32,521 bases of DNA, taken from an uncultured Pelagibacteraceae bacterium. Its GTDB lineage: Bacteria > Pseudomonadota > Alphaproteobacteria > Pelagibacterales > Pelagibacteraceae. This document shows, piece after piece, positions 32,521 through 32,521 of this stretch. The stretch covers positions 1 to 32,521 of the forward strand of contig CACJZM010000009.1 of the NCBI GenBank assembly GCA_902597895.1, read 5' to 3'. The notes under the pieces are model-generated. The model made no database searches. It worked only from the letters and a program-made list of their open reading frames with translations, and was not told the origin of the DNA. How positions within the stretch are numbered: the stretch's first letter is position 1; the number at the start of each line of letters is the position of its first letter. The position numbers were made by a program, and so were the translations under genes.

Positions 32521-32521
32521 T

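Overview
The window looks like a chromosomal segment of a SAR11 bacterium (Candidatus Pelagibacter / Pelagibacterales, Alphaproteobacteria). This rests on the very low GC content, proteins rich in Lys, Asn and Ile, near-zero gene spacing, a TRAP-transporter neighbourhood with a GMC dehydrogenase, and the order tig-clpP-clpX-lon followed by tRNAs and the nuo operon. The organism is inferred from composition and protein style; no 16S gene or other formal marker is present.

Region 1 (1-4142, minus strand) is a tightly packed five-gene run, read from right to left: GMC-family alcohol/choline-type dehydrogenase, TerC-family membrane protein, short-chain dehydrogenase (SDR), M23 peptidase, and a truncated 2-keto-4-pentenoate hydratase/FAH-like gene. 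Region 2 (4280-9607, plus strand) diverges from it: a tripartite TRAP transporter (binding protein, small and large membrane subunits), an NCS1 nucleobase-type permease and a second SDR. A perfect terminator hairpin separates the binding-protein gene from the membrane subunits. Together these look like an uptake and oxidation module for a small organic substrate I cannot name.

Region 3 (9597-12561) holds small genes on alternating strands: DUF3047, YbgC-type thioesterase, family-5 uracil-DNA glycosylase, histidine phosphatase, DUF1289, plus two very small membrane-protein ORFs (42 and 46 codons) on the minus strand. Region 4 (12619-18572) is tRNA-Leu(UAG) followed after 6 nt by tig, then clpP, clpX and lon: the classic proteostasis cluster.

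Region 5 (18580-20434) is the accessory part. A 38-nt 5' fragment of tRNA-Val with its own promoter lies left of about 1.6 kb carrying three orphan ORFs. An intact tRNA-Val(UAC) whose 5' half is an exact copy of the fragment follows, then tRNA-Asp(GUC). Paired TGATCACA motifs lie near both ends. I read this as a small element, or remnant of one, integrated at the anticodon loop of tRNA-Val. The intact tRNA would now use a promoter supplied by the element.

Region 6 (20652-end) is the respiratory complex I operon nuoABCDEFGHIJKL and the start of nuoM. The last ~85 bases are not the continuation of nuoM: they are a later part of nuoM in reverse orientation, joined through about 7 nt of microhomology. 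The most likely explanation is an amplification or assembly chimera at a contig end. The last ~85 bases should not be used for gene calling.
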